From: Limnanthes douglasii subsp. nivea
Taxonomy: Eukaryota > Streptophyta > Magnoliopsida > Brassicales > Limnanthaceae
Length of the DNA: 64,000 bases
Assembly (NCBI GenBank): GCA_036936605.1
Contig: JAUPFV010000005.1
Location: 61,090,742-61,154,741, forward strand
Direction of reading: 5' to 3'
In this document: positions 10,956-22,946 of the stretch, one piece after another
Numbering within the stretch: position 1 is the stretch's first letter
How the letters are laid out: each line of letters begins with the position of its first letter
The notes under the pieces: generated by a model
What the model saw: the letters and a program-made list of their open reading frames with translations, nothing else
Told to the model about the DNA's origin: nothing
Database searches by the model: none
Position numbers and translations under genes: made by a program

Positions 10956-13784
10956 ATGTTCACAGCTAGAACTGCTCTGATCAAATGAGGCTGGTTGAAT
11001 CTGTATGAATTGGAAAGAGAAAGAAAGGAGGCAAAAATCATTGTCGGACTCCCTGCTTATTCTAGTGGAGTGATTAGCCAAACAATACCAGAGCCGGACA
11101 AAATTTCATCTTCGTCCAAAAAATAGGTAACTAGAAAAACTCCTTTTGTTCCAACTTTATCTACACTAGACTCTGAACCTTCAGTTCAAATACCCATAAA
11201 GTATTCCTTTAAGAACAAAACAGTTTATTGTTTTGGGGTCAGATACTGAAAATATTACACACCAAAGAGTCACTCGACTTTCCAAGGCTAAAAGTACCCC
11301 TCTATCTTTCAAAAATGTTAGCTCAACGGAAATAGAACCGTATGCCCAACTTTCTTCGGATCCGGTTCCATCATCTCCCCTCAATGAAGCTACTCAAATT
11401 GAGAAATAAGTTAAAGGTGCTAAATCGGCCGATCAACGGTCAAGTATAATGGAGAAAAACATGGGAGACTGTGAGGAAGATACCCCACTGGAGACGTTTG
11501 GAAATACTGGAGATATCACAATAGTTTGGACTACCAGAGGGAAGGTGGGGATACCTAATACCGAGGCAATTTTGGAGTTCCTAGAGGGGAAAATAGGGCC
11601 CAACTTCTGCAAGGTTAGTGTGAAATATTTACTGGCCCTTCATAAAATATCTTACGTATATACACATACTGCTGAATTGGATAGGATCAGGAAAAAATGG
11701 GGCTTTTGGGAGTCTATTAAGGTGAGGATTCCCATCACTCCATAAACTCTGATGGATTGTAAAATCGGGGAGATGGTGGTATACACTGAGGTGTTGAACT
11801 GGGGTCTTCGTTTCCCCTTAGATCCAGAAATAGTAAGGTATTTTCATGTGATAAAGCTTTATCCAAGCCAACTGAGTCCCAATGCCGGGTATACTCTGTT
11901 AGCCAGCATTATTACTTCGAGATTGTCAAAAATTCTAATGCTTATGGAGCAGTTTGCTGTCGTGGCTAGTTTGTGTAGAAATCATCACATCCCATTCTAT
12001 CATTACAATATATGGAACGACTATAAAGTGGTTAACGATCTATTGGAGGCAGAAAAACCATGAGGGAACCAATATCTCTACATAAGTGGGATTTGGGAGA
12101 ATAGAAAAATGATAACCTCGAAAGGAAATCCAAGCCAGTTGACCAGATACTGGAAAAGCTCAAGTTACTTTAGTTCAGATTTTTTACTAGTATTTTGATT
12201 CTATTTTGCTATGCCGAACTGACTATTGTGTCTATTTTGTAGTATTTTCAAAAAATATTTTCAGAGCATTTGGAGTTTAGAAGGATCACATTCACTAAAC
12301 TAAACCAATAGGCCTTAGAGAAGTGGGGTCTTGCCTTCCACAACTGTTTCACTGATGGAAACATGGTAAGAGCTGACTTGTGGAACACAAGTGGAAATAG
12401 AGAGCTTACTTGGGAACAACTTACTACTCCCCCTTCATCGGATGTCATCCTCAAAATAACTGAGGCAAAGGATGGTAAGCTCTAATTGTCAACCCGGCAT
12501 AAAGACCTTAGCCATCTGGACAAGATAAAAAAGAAGCAGAAGAAGAAGGAGAAAGTTAACCCATCGCATCAGATTTTTGATGTGGGTAGTTTGGGTAATC
12601 CTGAACAAATCAATGCTGCTTTGTTAGAGGAAGTTGTTGTAACAGTGGGGGAAACTGAAGGGTCGAAACATCCACCTCAAATTAAGAAAAAAAGTCATAA
12701 GAGACGCAAGGAAGGTAGTGACCGAAGGGATGGGAAAAATAAAAAGGGCACTATAGGGTCAGAGATAATACTCTGACCTACATTTGTTCTTCATACTCTT
12801 CCAACTGATGCTCATTGACAAGAAGATGTATAAGCTGATCCTCCTTCTCTTACATTTCCTACAGCCGACCAGCCTTCTATTGAAGGTGATGTTAATCTGG
12901 ATGACCTGGTAACATGCATTTCAACGATTTTGATAGAGAGGACTTTGATTGGACCTTTCCCCAGTCAATGACCGTAACCAATGCAGTAATTTATGATGGT
13001 GAATATTTTGAAGTATCAAGCGAGCATGATACATTGGGCCATGCAGTCTTAGGCTACATCAGACCAGTAATTGACCTGGAAAGACAAGTTAGGGCTTAGG
13101 CTAAAGATATTAATTCTCTTAACACTGCCAATTAAGACTTAAAGAATTATCTTTCAGCCGAACAACATAAAATGGAGACTTTAAGCAAAGAGAAAAAACA
13201 ACTGAGTACTGATTTGGAATAGTCTAAGACTGTCCAAGGAAACATCCAGACCAAATATTCCGAACTGTAAACAACTACTTCTAAAGAGATTAAGTCTTTG
13301 AAGGATCAACAAGTCATTGATTCAGGCACCATTAAAGTAATTTTCTAAGTAGTTAGAGAAACTACTCAAATAAAATGAAGAAGAACTTACTTTTTTAAAG
13401 AAGAACCAAACTCAAGAGATAGCTGCAGCAATGGAGAAGTATGATGTCGGAGTTGTGGAGTCTATGGAAAAGAGGGATGAAGGTATTAAAACCTACATGG
13501 TTTAGTTATTCCATGAGACCTTTCCACAAAAGGACCTTGGATTTCTGTGGAAGCTCGTACCATACGACGAGATACCTTTTCGTACGCTGCCATATGGTTA
13601 TAAACATGGAGTTTCTTCACCAAGTGAGTCTGATTCCGATGAGGGACCTGATGAAAGTTCAAGTTCTGATGCCAAAAGCCCCAAGAAAGATGAAGATGGA
13701 GGGAAAAACAAGATAAAGATTAAGGTAAGGGAAAACCGAAGGGAACGAGCCCTAAGGTTGTTGTACATTCAGTTTTATGTTTGA
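10956..13784 (+). pseudogene. Antisense additional ORF of element D, decayed, with intron
   Basis: The start MFTARTALIK, followed by a TGA and then GWLNLYELERERKEAK, matches the start of the intact-looking element C copy. Conserved blocks are KVSVKYLLALHKISYVYTHT (about 11610), MDCKIGEMVVYTEVLNWGLR (11752), LDPEIVRYFHVIKLYPSQLS and NHHIPFYHYN (about 11980). Exon 1 reaches TRYWKSSS, then an inferred intron 12164-12242 (GTTACT...TTTGTAG). Exon 2 resumes with IFSKNIFRAFG, aligning with VLPKEFSDYQKAG of element C. A lysine-rich region, a coiled coil and an acidic serine-rich tail follow. Stops and frameshifts show it is inactive. Function unknown. Confidence 0.75.
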
Positions 13785-13793
13785 AACTAAAAT

Positions 13794-13809
13794 CCTTGGA
13801 TGACCAAGG
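13794..13809 (+). other. CCTTGG-N4-CCAAGG dyad after the antisense ORF (element D)
   Basis: CCTTGGATGACCAAGG can form a 6-bp stem with a 4-base loop, followed by ATTTTTTGTAATGGTGG. Element C has the same stem with a different loop, AAGG, at 38591-38606 and 38679-38694. It could be a 3'-end or stability signal; that is inference. Confidence 0.55.
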
Positions 13810-14285
13810 CATTTTTTGTAATGGTGGATCATACATCTTCTGATGATTCCATCAGTTTTTAGAGTTTTGTTTTCCTCCATATGCATTTCTCTCTCTTGTG
13901 TTTTTATTTTACAATTTCATTAAACTATGATATTTAAAAGTGGTATAAATTAATTAACCCAATCCGGCAGTCCAAAAATGTAAAGTTTAACCAATATTTA
14001 ATATGTCTGAGCCATTCAACATTATTTCATTTCAAGGCTAAAGATATTTAATTCGTATTTTTAATTTTTCTGATGTATTTTAATAAGTGTTTATTCCATG
14101 TGACCAATTCAAAGATATTTCACTTGAAAAACCGAAGGTGTTAAATATGGGTTTGATTCATCCAATCACTTCAAAGATATTTCATTTGAAGGCCGAATGT
14201 GTTTAATATGTGTTTAATTCATCTGATATCTTCGTATGCACCACGATTCTTTAAAAATACATAAGATACTATTCATTTAAAATCG

Positions 14286-14331
14286 GACACCTCATTAAAA
14301 CCTCCCCGCGCCACCAGGGTAGGAAAGCGTA
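14286..14331 (-). other. Conserved post-pol motif (element D copy)
   Basis: Plus strand: CACCTCATTAAAACCTCCCC, then GCGCCACCAGGGTAGGAAAG. It is nearly identical to element C at 38946-38990 although the coding regions have diverged far more. It lies 50-100 bases past the end of pol. Confidence 0.6.
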
Positions 14332-14383
14332 TGCCCCTAATATTTACATTGAAGTACGAAAAGGTAGATATTTACAAGACGAT

Positions 14384-17300
14384 TTCATTCTAAGTACAAC
14401 CTCAGATTCTCAATGTTCCATGGGTGTTTCAACATGTTGCCTTCTTTCTCTTGAATTATGTATGTTCATTGCTTGTTTTTTCACATACCATGTATGGGCC
14501 TTCCCAATTCAGAGCCAGTTTCCCAAATGTTTTCTCCTTGGTATGTAAAAAATATTTCCTCAACACTTTTTCACCAATCTGGAAATCTCTTCTCTTTGCT
14601 TTAGATGTAGACCTACTTCTCATCAAACCCTAGTAGTGTGTTGTTCTCAGATGTACCTTTACTTTTCTTTCTTCAATTAGATGCAACTGATTCCTTACCA
14701 CCATATCATTAGCTTATTTGGAATAGTTTTGTATCTGGAATGAGGGAAAACTAGCTTCTATAGACGTGATTGCATCAATCCCATAAACAAGAGAAAAAGG
14801 AGACTCTTGAGTAGTTGTATGAGGAGTAGTTCGGTAGGCCCACAATACTTCTTGCAAATAGCTTGGCCATTTCCCTACAACTCCTTCAAGATTATTTTTT
14901 AACCCTGTTAAAATTGTCCGATTAGCAACTTCAACATGCCCATTTTCCTGAGGATGAAAATGAGAAGAAAAGCAATGTTGAATTCCTCTGGAAGTGAAAA
15001 ATTTGTCCATATCTTTATTGTTAAACTGTTGTCCATTGTCTGTAGTAATACGTTGAGGAATTCCGAACTGACAACATATGTTAGATATGATAAATTTTAT
15101 AACTACCTTAGAAGTGGTTCCAACTAGTGGGGCAACAACGATCCATTTATAAAAATAATCTATTACAATGATTATCGTTCGATAACCTCCAAAGGCCATG
15201 GGAAAAGGTCCGATTAAATCCAAAACCCATCTATCAAAAGGTATGGGTTCAGATATTGGCTCCATGGGAACTACTGGCACATGGATTTAATTTCCATATT
15301 TTTGGAAATGATCACATCTTCTAACCATATCTTTGGCATCTGCCATTATAGTAGGCCAGTAGTATCCAGCTAAAAAAACTCTCCTGATTAAAGCTTTATA
15401 ACCATAATGTGATGACCCCTCTCCATCGTGTAATTCAGATAGAACATTTTGGGACTCTTCAAACCCTAGGCAACAGAGGAGATGTCTGGTAAAGTATTTT
15501 TTATAAATAATTTCTCTCAACACTAGGAAACCATGAGCTTTGTACTTTATTTGTTTAGCCAAAACTTTATCCGAAGGAAGAAATCTATCAGTAATAAATT
15601 GTTGTATTTCATACCTCCAATCTTTGGATTGTATGCTAGATATGTTCATATTTTCTTCACCTTCACCCTCTTGTCCTCGAATTGAGCCTATGGATGAATA
15701 TTCTTGCATAAGAATCCATGAAGACACTTCAGAGTAGGCTATGGTAGCTAAAGAATCTGCCATAGTATTCTCCGCTCTAGGGACATGCTCATACCGGATA
15801 CTTTTAAAACTTATGGCTACTTTCTTCAGGACTTGTAGATACTCCAGCAACTGATCTTTTTTAGTTTCAGATTGCCTTTGAGCCTGATGAATAAGTAAAT
15901 GGGAATCAGTTACTAACCGAACCCTTTTTGCTCCACATAATAGAGTTAATCTTAAACCAGCTATAGTTATTTCATATTCTGATTCATTATTGGATGCCCT
16001 GAAACCAAAACATATAGCTTGGCATATAGTATCACCATAAGGCGAGGTTAGATAAGTTCCAGCTCCATATCGCATCGTATGAGACCCATCGTCTGTTCGA
16101 ATTACCCACTATTTATTACACTTGTTTTCTTGAGCTTCTTCGTAGGACCTTTTAGTATGAAATTCTACCAGGAAATCATTTATAGCTTGAGCCTTGATTG
16201 TATTTTGAGGTGCAAAATCAAAACCATAGTCTCCAAGCTTGACTGACCACTTAGTCCTTCTTCCTGATATGTCAGCTTTTTGTAGCACATACTTTAAAGG
16301 AAAATATGCTTGAACTATGATTGATTGGGCTTGAAAATATGGCTTCATTTTCGTGGCTGCTATCACCAATTCCATGGCTAATTTTTCTAATTTCAAATAC
16401 TTTTTCTCTGCTTCCAACAAACTCTTGATTATGTAATATATCGGACGAGTGTAATTATCAACTTCCCTTATTAACACATCACTCACTGCATACTCCAATA
16501 CAACTAAATACATATAAATTTTCTATCCTTGAATGGGTTTGAACAATGTATTGGGCGAAGATATGTGCTTTTTTATTTCAAGAAAGTTTTGGTCGCACTG
16601 TGGAGACCAATTCAAATCCTTATCATTCCTCAAAATTTGGAAAAACTGAACACACTTGTTCGATGATCTTGAAATAAACCAATTCAATGCAGCCAATCAC
16701 CCGGTTAGTCTCTAGACTTCTGTAGTACTTTGAGGGGGATCCATGGCTAGTAAAGCATTCAACTTATCTGAATCGGCTTGAATCCTTTTTTAACTTATGA
16801 CATATCTTAGAAACTTGCCAGATCGGACTCCAAAAGTACATTTTTAGGGTTTAACTTCAAGTTGATAGTATTTAAGTTAGAAAGTAAGTTTCTTGAAGAT
16901 CGGATATGTGATCTTCTTCCTCGAGGCTCTTCACCATCATGTCATCTATATATACTTCCATGTTTCCGCCAATTTGGTTACCAAATTTTTTATTTACCAA
17001 CCGCTGATAAGTAGCTCTAGCATTCTTCAACCCAAATGTCATCACCTTATAACAATGAAGCCCTCTATCAGTAATAAATGTAGTATGATCATGATTATTC
17101 AGATCCACCTGTATCTGATTATACCATGAAAATGCATCCATGAAGGATAACAACTTGTTGCCTAATGTAAAATCCACTAACTGATATATCCGAGGCACTG
17201 GAAAATTATCTTTAGGACATGCTCTATTAAGATCGGTGAAGTCAATACATATGTGTCATTTTCGATTTTTTTTCTTGACTAAAACGGGATTAGTTGTCCA

Positions 17301-17679
17301 CAAAGGCTATTGAGATTATTTGATATGCCCCATTTCGGTTAACCAATCAACCTCTTACACAATCACATCACCTTTTTCTTTGGAAAATGTCCTTTATTTC
17401 TGTACTACTGGTCCAACATCAGATCAGACTGATAACTTGTGGCATATTACCTCAGCTGGTACTTTAGTTACATAATCATTGCACATGGAAACATATGTAG
17501 ATTGCTAGATAAGAATGACAATAACTTTTGTTTCAAACTCAATGGTAATTTAGTTCTAATCCTAAAAGTTTTGTCTTTTGCTAGGCAATGGATTTCAACT
17601 TCTTCAATGAGTATTACATCACCAGGAACCTCCCTTGGATCATCTATTCATTCTGATTGGTGGAAGGCTCCAGTAAATG
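14384..17679 (-). pseudogene. pol of element D: RT, RNase H, second RNase H, integrase
   Basis: RT has IYQLVDFTLGNKLLSFMDAF, FITDRGLHCYKV and the catalytic motif YIDDMMVKS (about 16935-16965). The RT-linked RNase H spans about 16510-16110. The second RNase H (16075-15700) has ASNNESEYEITIAGLRL and VTDSHLLIHQ. Integrase (15500-14384) has ELHDGEGSSHYGYKALIRRV, where a zinc-binding Cys is Tyr, then FDRWVLDLIGPFP, TTDNGQQF and ENGHVEVANRT, so the three acidic catalytic residues are visible. It ends LRLYLE at TGA 14384-14386. Stops and frameshifts are common, for example at 16109, 15287 and 14714. It is in frame with gag-protease except for the TAG at 17680-17682. Confidence 0.9.
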
Positions 17680-17682
17680 CTA
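17680..17682 (-). other. In-frame TAG between protease and RT (element D)
   Basis: The minus strand reads AAA-TAG-CAT-TTA-CTG in the frame of SLEAVKGNKK before it. The position is the same as the TAGs of elements C (42331) and E (26198). See the finding on readthrough. Confidence 0.7.
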
Positions 17683-20070
17683 TTTCTTGTTACCCTTAAC
17701 TGCCTCCAATGATTTTGAGGCAATGGTTGTTACATAGCATTTCCTAGCAACTTTCTGGCTACTTTGGACAACAACATACTTTAACATTGGTGGACAGTAG
17801 AGGCCACATCATGCATCTTAGAGAGCCAAGATCTTCCAAATATGGTGTTGTAGGATGTTTTGAAATCAACCACAACAAATAACACTCTTAGTATTTATTA
17901 AATGGTTCTTTTCCCAATAACACTTCCTCTTCAAATCTACCGATGACATCGACCGAACTCCTAATAAACCCTACAATAGTTTTGTTCGATCGTTTGGATA
18001 ACTGAGGGATTTTTCATCTGCGTATAAGTAGTTAGAACTAACACATTTGCTGAACTACCAGTGTCAATCAGGATTCGTCGTATGTCATTTCCCCCAATTG
18101 ATGCTCCTATTACCACAACATCTTCATGTGGACCCACTATATCTCTTAAGTCGTTTTCATCAAAGACTATGAAAGGAGCATGAGTTTGGTAAAGATGTGG
18201 GGACATTTTTCCTTCCAACTGAGTAGCCAAACTGCTGACATGACTTTTTCTTGAACAACTTGAGGGTGCTGTTACTGATCTGAAACTGTGGCAGATCTTG
18301 AACAATATACTTAATGATTTAAAAAACTTTACAAGATATGAAACTGTGGCAGAAGTATCCACTATTACCCCCACCTGATTCCGATCTAGATCAGGATCAA
18401 GATATTCAGTTTCCAAATCAAATCTTTCAACAATCATCATGGCATCCTCATGTCTGGATATCCATGGAAGGGTTGAGGTGTATTGGTATTGGATTGAGTG
18501 TTACCCGGTCTACTGCTCCCTTTTCTTTTAACAAAGGCACCCAATTTTCCTCTTTCTATGTGATTTTTTACTTATTGCTTTAGTGATATACAATCATGTG
18601 TGTCATGACCCACATTATTGTAATATTTACATAAACGAGTACTCTGAGTCTCTCCATGGGACTGTAGTGGGGCTGGCCTTCTAAAATGCACATCATTCTT
18701 AGTTTTGTCATATATTGTTGCTGCAATTTCTCACAGCTCAACAAACCATTCAGGTTGAACCCATGGGCCTCTTTTACTTCTCACTTGTTGATTTTGACTG
18801 GACTGGTTTTTTCTGGGCCGATGTGATCCATGTCCAGGTTCTTTCGACTTGTAATTAACAATAGGCTGGGATTGAGTTGTTGCTTGTGGAATTGATGTTG
18901 TAGCAGCATATCTGTTTTGACGAGGCACTCTAGACATCTTAGGTTCTTCAACTGTGATCTGTTTTCTAACTTGATTTAGCAACCTTCCAAAATTTATCGC
19001 TTTCTTTCGGGTTACTGAAACAACTAAATTGCCCGAATTCAAACCTTGTCTTAAAGAGGTAATTGCTACCTGTTCAAAACAATCAGCTAGCCCATTTTTT
19101 GTGTTCACGAACCTACTAATATATTCTTTCAGATATTTATTAGGCTCCTTGTAACAATGAATAATAGTATCATCATGTCCTTTAAGCTTTTTGCTTCCAA
19201 CAAATATCCTCCGGAACGCTACCCAGAACATGTAAAAATTGTTTATAGACCCATGGGGGGAGACTATTGTACCATTTGAGGTAACTTCCCTTAAAATTTT
19301 ATGATAAGGCCTAACATAACAGCTTGTCTTCATCATCAAAGTTCAACATAAAGTTTTTAAATTGCTCGAGATGGTTTTCCGGATCTTTACTTCCATCGTA
19401 ATTTTCCATCTTAGAGTTATCAAATTGCTCGGGAAGATGTCCATAGAGTATTTTTTAGGACAATGGTGATTGTCTCCAATTGTGGCTAAAGCTAAATACA
19501 ATATCTTCATCGAGAGTAGCAAAACTACCTGGTTCGGATTGAATAGCAAACGGATCAAGTCGTAGATGATCAATGTGATGATCAACATAACACTTTACTT
19601 TCCCCTGATACTTGTTCTTTTTCATCCTGCCCTTTCTGTCCTTTTTTCTTGAATATATCTTGATCATCCTTAATTTCTTCTTTAGGTGGCCCTTATCATT
19701 ACTGGATGAAAGTGATTCTTCAAGGTCTGAGTCATTTGATGAACAACAGAATATTCCAATGTTGTACTCACAACTCGTTTAGACCGATGCGTTTTTTTAG
19801 AGCTGACATAAGTCTTTGTGGACTGCTCTTTGCCACCAGGCTCATCTATAGGGTGGAGCCCAGACGCATAGGACATTTATTTGACTCTTTTTTATCTTTC
19901 TTCTGAGCCTTTAAAGCTTCACTTCCAGCCCTCAGTTCATCATGTTCATCTTGCATGAACTGTCTTTCATCTAGGTTGTGATGAGGGATGTTGTCTTGGG
20001 TCACACCTTGAACTCATGGAAGTGGACAATCAACTCCTGGAGGTGGAACATCATGTATGTTGAGATCCAT
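17683..20070 (-). pseudogene. gag-protease of element D
   Basis: The likely start is ATG at 20070 (MDLNIHDVPPPG). A charged N-terminal region includes YSRKKDRKGRMKKNK, homologous to element C. The gag core lies at about 19500-18950 (SISRFVNTKNGLADCFEQVA region, LRQGLNSGNL). The linker GPWVQPEWFVEL is near 18750. Protease has the catalytic motif ILIDTGSSANVL near 18050 and FIVFDENDLRDIVGPHEDVV before it. The C-terminal part (TSYNTIFGRSWLS) ends in SLEAVKGNKK before TAG. Several frames must be combined, so it is inactive. Confidence 0.88.
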
Positions 20071-20136
20071 TCCTTAATGATATTTGAACTATCCTTTCTA
20101 TGTACTGGTTTTGAATTTGTTATTCAAGCATCTTCG

Positions 20137-20155
20137 CCTCCCACAATGGTTGCCA
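20137..20155 (-). other. Primer binding site of element D
   Basis: The minus strand reads TGGCAACCATTGTGGGAGG, three bases after the LTR end. It is similar in layout to the primer site of element C (TGGCGACCACAGTGGGAG). The tRNA was not identified. Confidence 0.65.
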
Positions 20156-20158
20156 ATT

Positions 20159-20505
20159 TGGTGTGAATTATTTTTGGTCGAAGGGTGTTTTGGGTCTTTT
20201 GTTTAAGGGGGTATTAACTTTTAAAATAGAAGATAGAGAGATAAAAGAGGTGTGTGCTAGTGATTAAAATTATTCAAAAATTTCCCCTATTAAATATGGT
20301 TGGTTGGGGTATTTATACTCTTGTTTTGTGACCCATGGGCCGTTTGGGTCGGAATTTGGACTTAGATCCATTTCAAAGTTTTCAAAGCCCAAAACCAAAA
20401 CAGTTTAGCATACAGCTGAGTCATCGATAGTTTAGTGTAGAAGATGTCCGAATTACCCGTTCGGATTTTATCCTAATGGTCTTCCAACAATATCTGACCC
20501 TATCA
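20159..20505 (-). repeat. 5' LTR of element D (right)
   Basis: 347 bp from TGGTGTGAATTATTTTTGG to CTGACCCTATCA, immediately followed by the AGGAT duplication (20506-20510). The TATA box on the minus strand is TATAAATA at 20310-20317. The left copy has a mutated form of it. Confidence 0.92.
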
Positions 20506-20510
20506 AGGAT

Positions 20511-20786
20511 ATTTAATGAGCCACTAACTATTTTGGATTCTAACTTTTTTAAGTTGTCCAATAAGGCTTTACTTTAGTTGAACATCCCCAAAATTTTAAA
20601 ATAATTAAAATTAGGTTTACACCCAGTTCAATGTGCACGCATTGTTTTAGTAGTTTCTTTAGTTGAAACTCTATTAAGAAGATAGATCGTACATTTTATT
20701 GTTTCTCTCCAAATCTATTTAAGTAAACTTGAATGACTAATCATACTTCTTACCATATATTTTACTGTACAGTTTCATTGCTAATA
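20511..20786 (-). pseudogene. Copia integrase fragment, continuation of 8325-10068
   Basis: On the minus strand IWRETIKCTIYLLNRVSTKE resembles the copia integrase motif ending LLNRVPTK. It is followed by HWTGCKPNLNYFKILG-like sequence and LKKLESKIVSG near the D insertion point. Read across element D it joins ALRFYDHSNMK at 10050, as in an intact copia polyprotein. This shows one copia element interrupted by D. Confidence 0.72.
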
Positions 20787-20791
20787 TACGT

Positions 20792-21152
20792 TGATGAGTT
20801 AAGATTTCACCTTGGTAAATTGTTATAAGAGAAGTCTAGAGAGAGAAAGAGTTAAGAGAGTTTTTAGAGAGAGAAAGTTCAAGTACAAATGAGTTCAATA
20901 AAAAAAATGTTCAACCTCTTTATAAGAATAGCCTTGCCTTTTATATTGAGGAGCCAAGACTGAGTCTTAAAGTGGAATCTGTTACAAAAGAGGATAAATT
21001 GCCATTTAGCCCTTAATAATTATACATAATCACAAATGTTCTCTAAAGCTTATATTACATGTAATTTAAAGACTAAACTTACATTATTTACAATTCAATC
21101 CATAAATTTATATTATTTACAACTTAATCCTTAAAATCCTACTTCTATATCA
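20792..21152 (-). repeat. 3' LTR of element E (left)
   Basis: 361 bp, TGATGAGTTAAGATTTCACC to CTTCTATATCA. It contains two purine-rich AGAGAGAGAAAG blocks that are also in the right LTR. On the minus strand CTAGAGGGCTTC precedes it as the polypurine tract. Confidence 0.9.
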
Positions 21153-21640
21153 GAAGCCCTCTAGTTCTCATGTCAGTAAGTGAATGAAAACTAAACTGTC
21201 TTCAAATTCTTCCATATGTCATGTCAGCTGTTGTAAAATAAACTCGAAGCAATCATTCAAAGCAACCGCTAGGAGCAACCATTCGAAGCGACTACTAGAA
21301 GTAACCATTCGAAGCGGGGTAAAAAACAAATATCAATTAAAAGTAACTAAAATCTAATAAATTCTCAAAGCCAATAAGTCTCATCGAAATGTTATGAAAA
21401 TAGAATTCCTCGAATCATTATGGAAGTAAAACTTTAAATTATACTCATCGACTTTTATCCAAACAATATACAAAAGTAACTGTTGTACATAGCCGTTCGA
21501 ATTCTTCATGACTTTATAGCTTTTAAACCTATAGCTAGATATCTAGCCTGAGAGATTTCAAGTTCTTAATCCTCTCACCGCTTTGTATTCTACCCTACAC
21601 TATCGAATTCCTTCAAACTGTACACGTCTCATTTTCTTTC

Positions 21641-21648
21641 TATAAATT
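21641..21648 (+). promoter_or_regulatory. TATA box of the antisense ORF, element E
   Basis: TCTATAAATTC lies 185 bases before the ATG at 21826, between the 3' LTR and the antisense ORF, as in elements B, C and D. Confidence 0.45.
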
Positions 21649-21825
21649 CAATCAGTAGCCTCATTTTTTCATTCGCATACCACAAATCATTTTAGAGAAA
21701 ATTCAAAGTTCTTGGCTACCTTCATTGTGTTCTTCCTTTTTCTCAGTACTTTCATCAGAAAAAACCAAACTCTCCGATCAACCTTCATCTTCTGCGATCA
21801 ACGTTCATCTTGTTTATGAGAAAAA

Positions 21826-22946
21826 AAATGCAAAAACCAGAAAATCCAAGGCTAACATACCCAAGAAACCGAAATCTCAAGAACTGATAACAACTTAGTC
21901 TTCAGATCGTACAATTACTTCTGCATTGCTAAAAAAGCGGAAGAATATAGAGCTGCATGATTAATCAATAGCACTCCTATTGAAATAACCACCAAAACAA
22001 TTTATTACGTTAATTTTGATCCAATCAAAGCTCCTGCTATTTCCCTTTCTCCTTTATTCGAAGAACATTCCTCATCCAAAATCCTAGGTCTTAAAACACC
22101 TCGAGCCTCTTCATCTCAAAGTAACATTTATCCTTTTGTTAGTGAAGAATCCCCTTTAAAGAAAAAGTCTAATACTACATCTTTGAATCATTCTTCAATA
22201 ACTAGAAAAAGGAAAAATTCCATTGCCATGGGAGACGAATCAGAAATTAACCCAACTCCTCCCCCTTTGAATTCAGAAACTGAAGCTCCTCCTCAGAGAG
22301 AAGTAACTGAGGAAGTTCCTCGAACAAATAACCCTCTACCAGAACCGATCTCGAACCTGAATCCGATGATGGGAACTCAGCAAACACCCATAAGCCTCGG
22401 AAAGAAACAAATATTGCTTTATTTCCGAAGAAGATGAGCTAAAATTGGCAGAAACTTAAGGGGTCTTAAAGTTAAGTATATTATTGCTTTGTAAAAAGTT
22501 CGATATATTTATTACAAGGATAGCCAAGATTCAGCTCTAAAAAATCAATGAGGAATGAGATATAATATAACTTTTTGACTGCCTAAAGAAGGAGAAACTC
22601 CCTTAGATTGCAAGGATGATGAGCTAGTAGTCTACCCTGAAATCATTAATTGGAGTCTTCGGTTTCCCCTAGATCCTATGATCATGGAATACTTCGAACT
22701 CATCAACTTGTGCCCTACTCAGGTGACACTGAATCAATGGTTCACCCTTATGTAAGTGATTATGGCATCTCGATTATCTCAAATTCCCATCAACATCAAG
22801 GACTTCATCTCTTTAACTCAACCATCGAATTGCTGACGACTTCTCAAGAGAATGATATGAATAAGCTCAAGACTGATCATGCTACGGAAAGAGTGCTCCA
22901 TTTGAAAGTAAAAATTCCAAAATACAAACAAATTTACTCCCAATAA
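21826..22946 (+). pseudogene. Antisense additional ORF of element E, internally deleted
   Basis: The start MRKKMQKPENPRLTYPRN resembles the start of the element B copy. A serine/proline-rich region follows (about 22180-22430). The conserved domain is visible at 22600-22830 with LPKEGETPLDCKDDELVVYP, IINWSLRFPLDPMIMEYFEL, INLCPTQVTLNQWFTLM and IMASRLSQIPI. The segment after that is missing. The sequence jumps near 22850 to a short charged stretch (NDMNKLKTDHATERVLHLKV), then meets the end of pol. The intron region and most of exon 2 are therefore deleted. Stops are present throughout. Confidence 0.65.

Larger units (their letters stand above)
10074..20505 (-). mobile_element. Tat-lineage Ty3/gypsy element D, full length but decayed
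   Basis: 10.4 kb with two LTRs, a perfect 5-bp target duplication (AGGAT), a primer site, gag-protease, pol and an antisense additional ORF. Coding order on the minus strand is gag-PR (20070-17683), RT-RNase H-RNase H-integrase (to 14384), then the plus-strand ORF (10956-13784). It is inserted in an older copia element. Its reading frames carry many stops and indels and its LTRs differ by indels, so it is older than element C. Confidence 0.93.
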
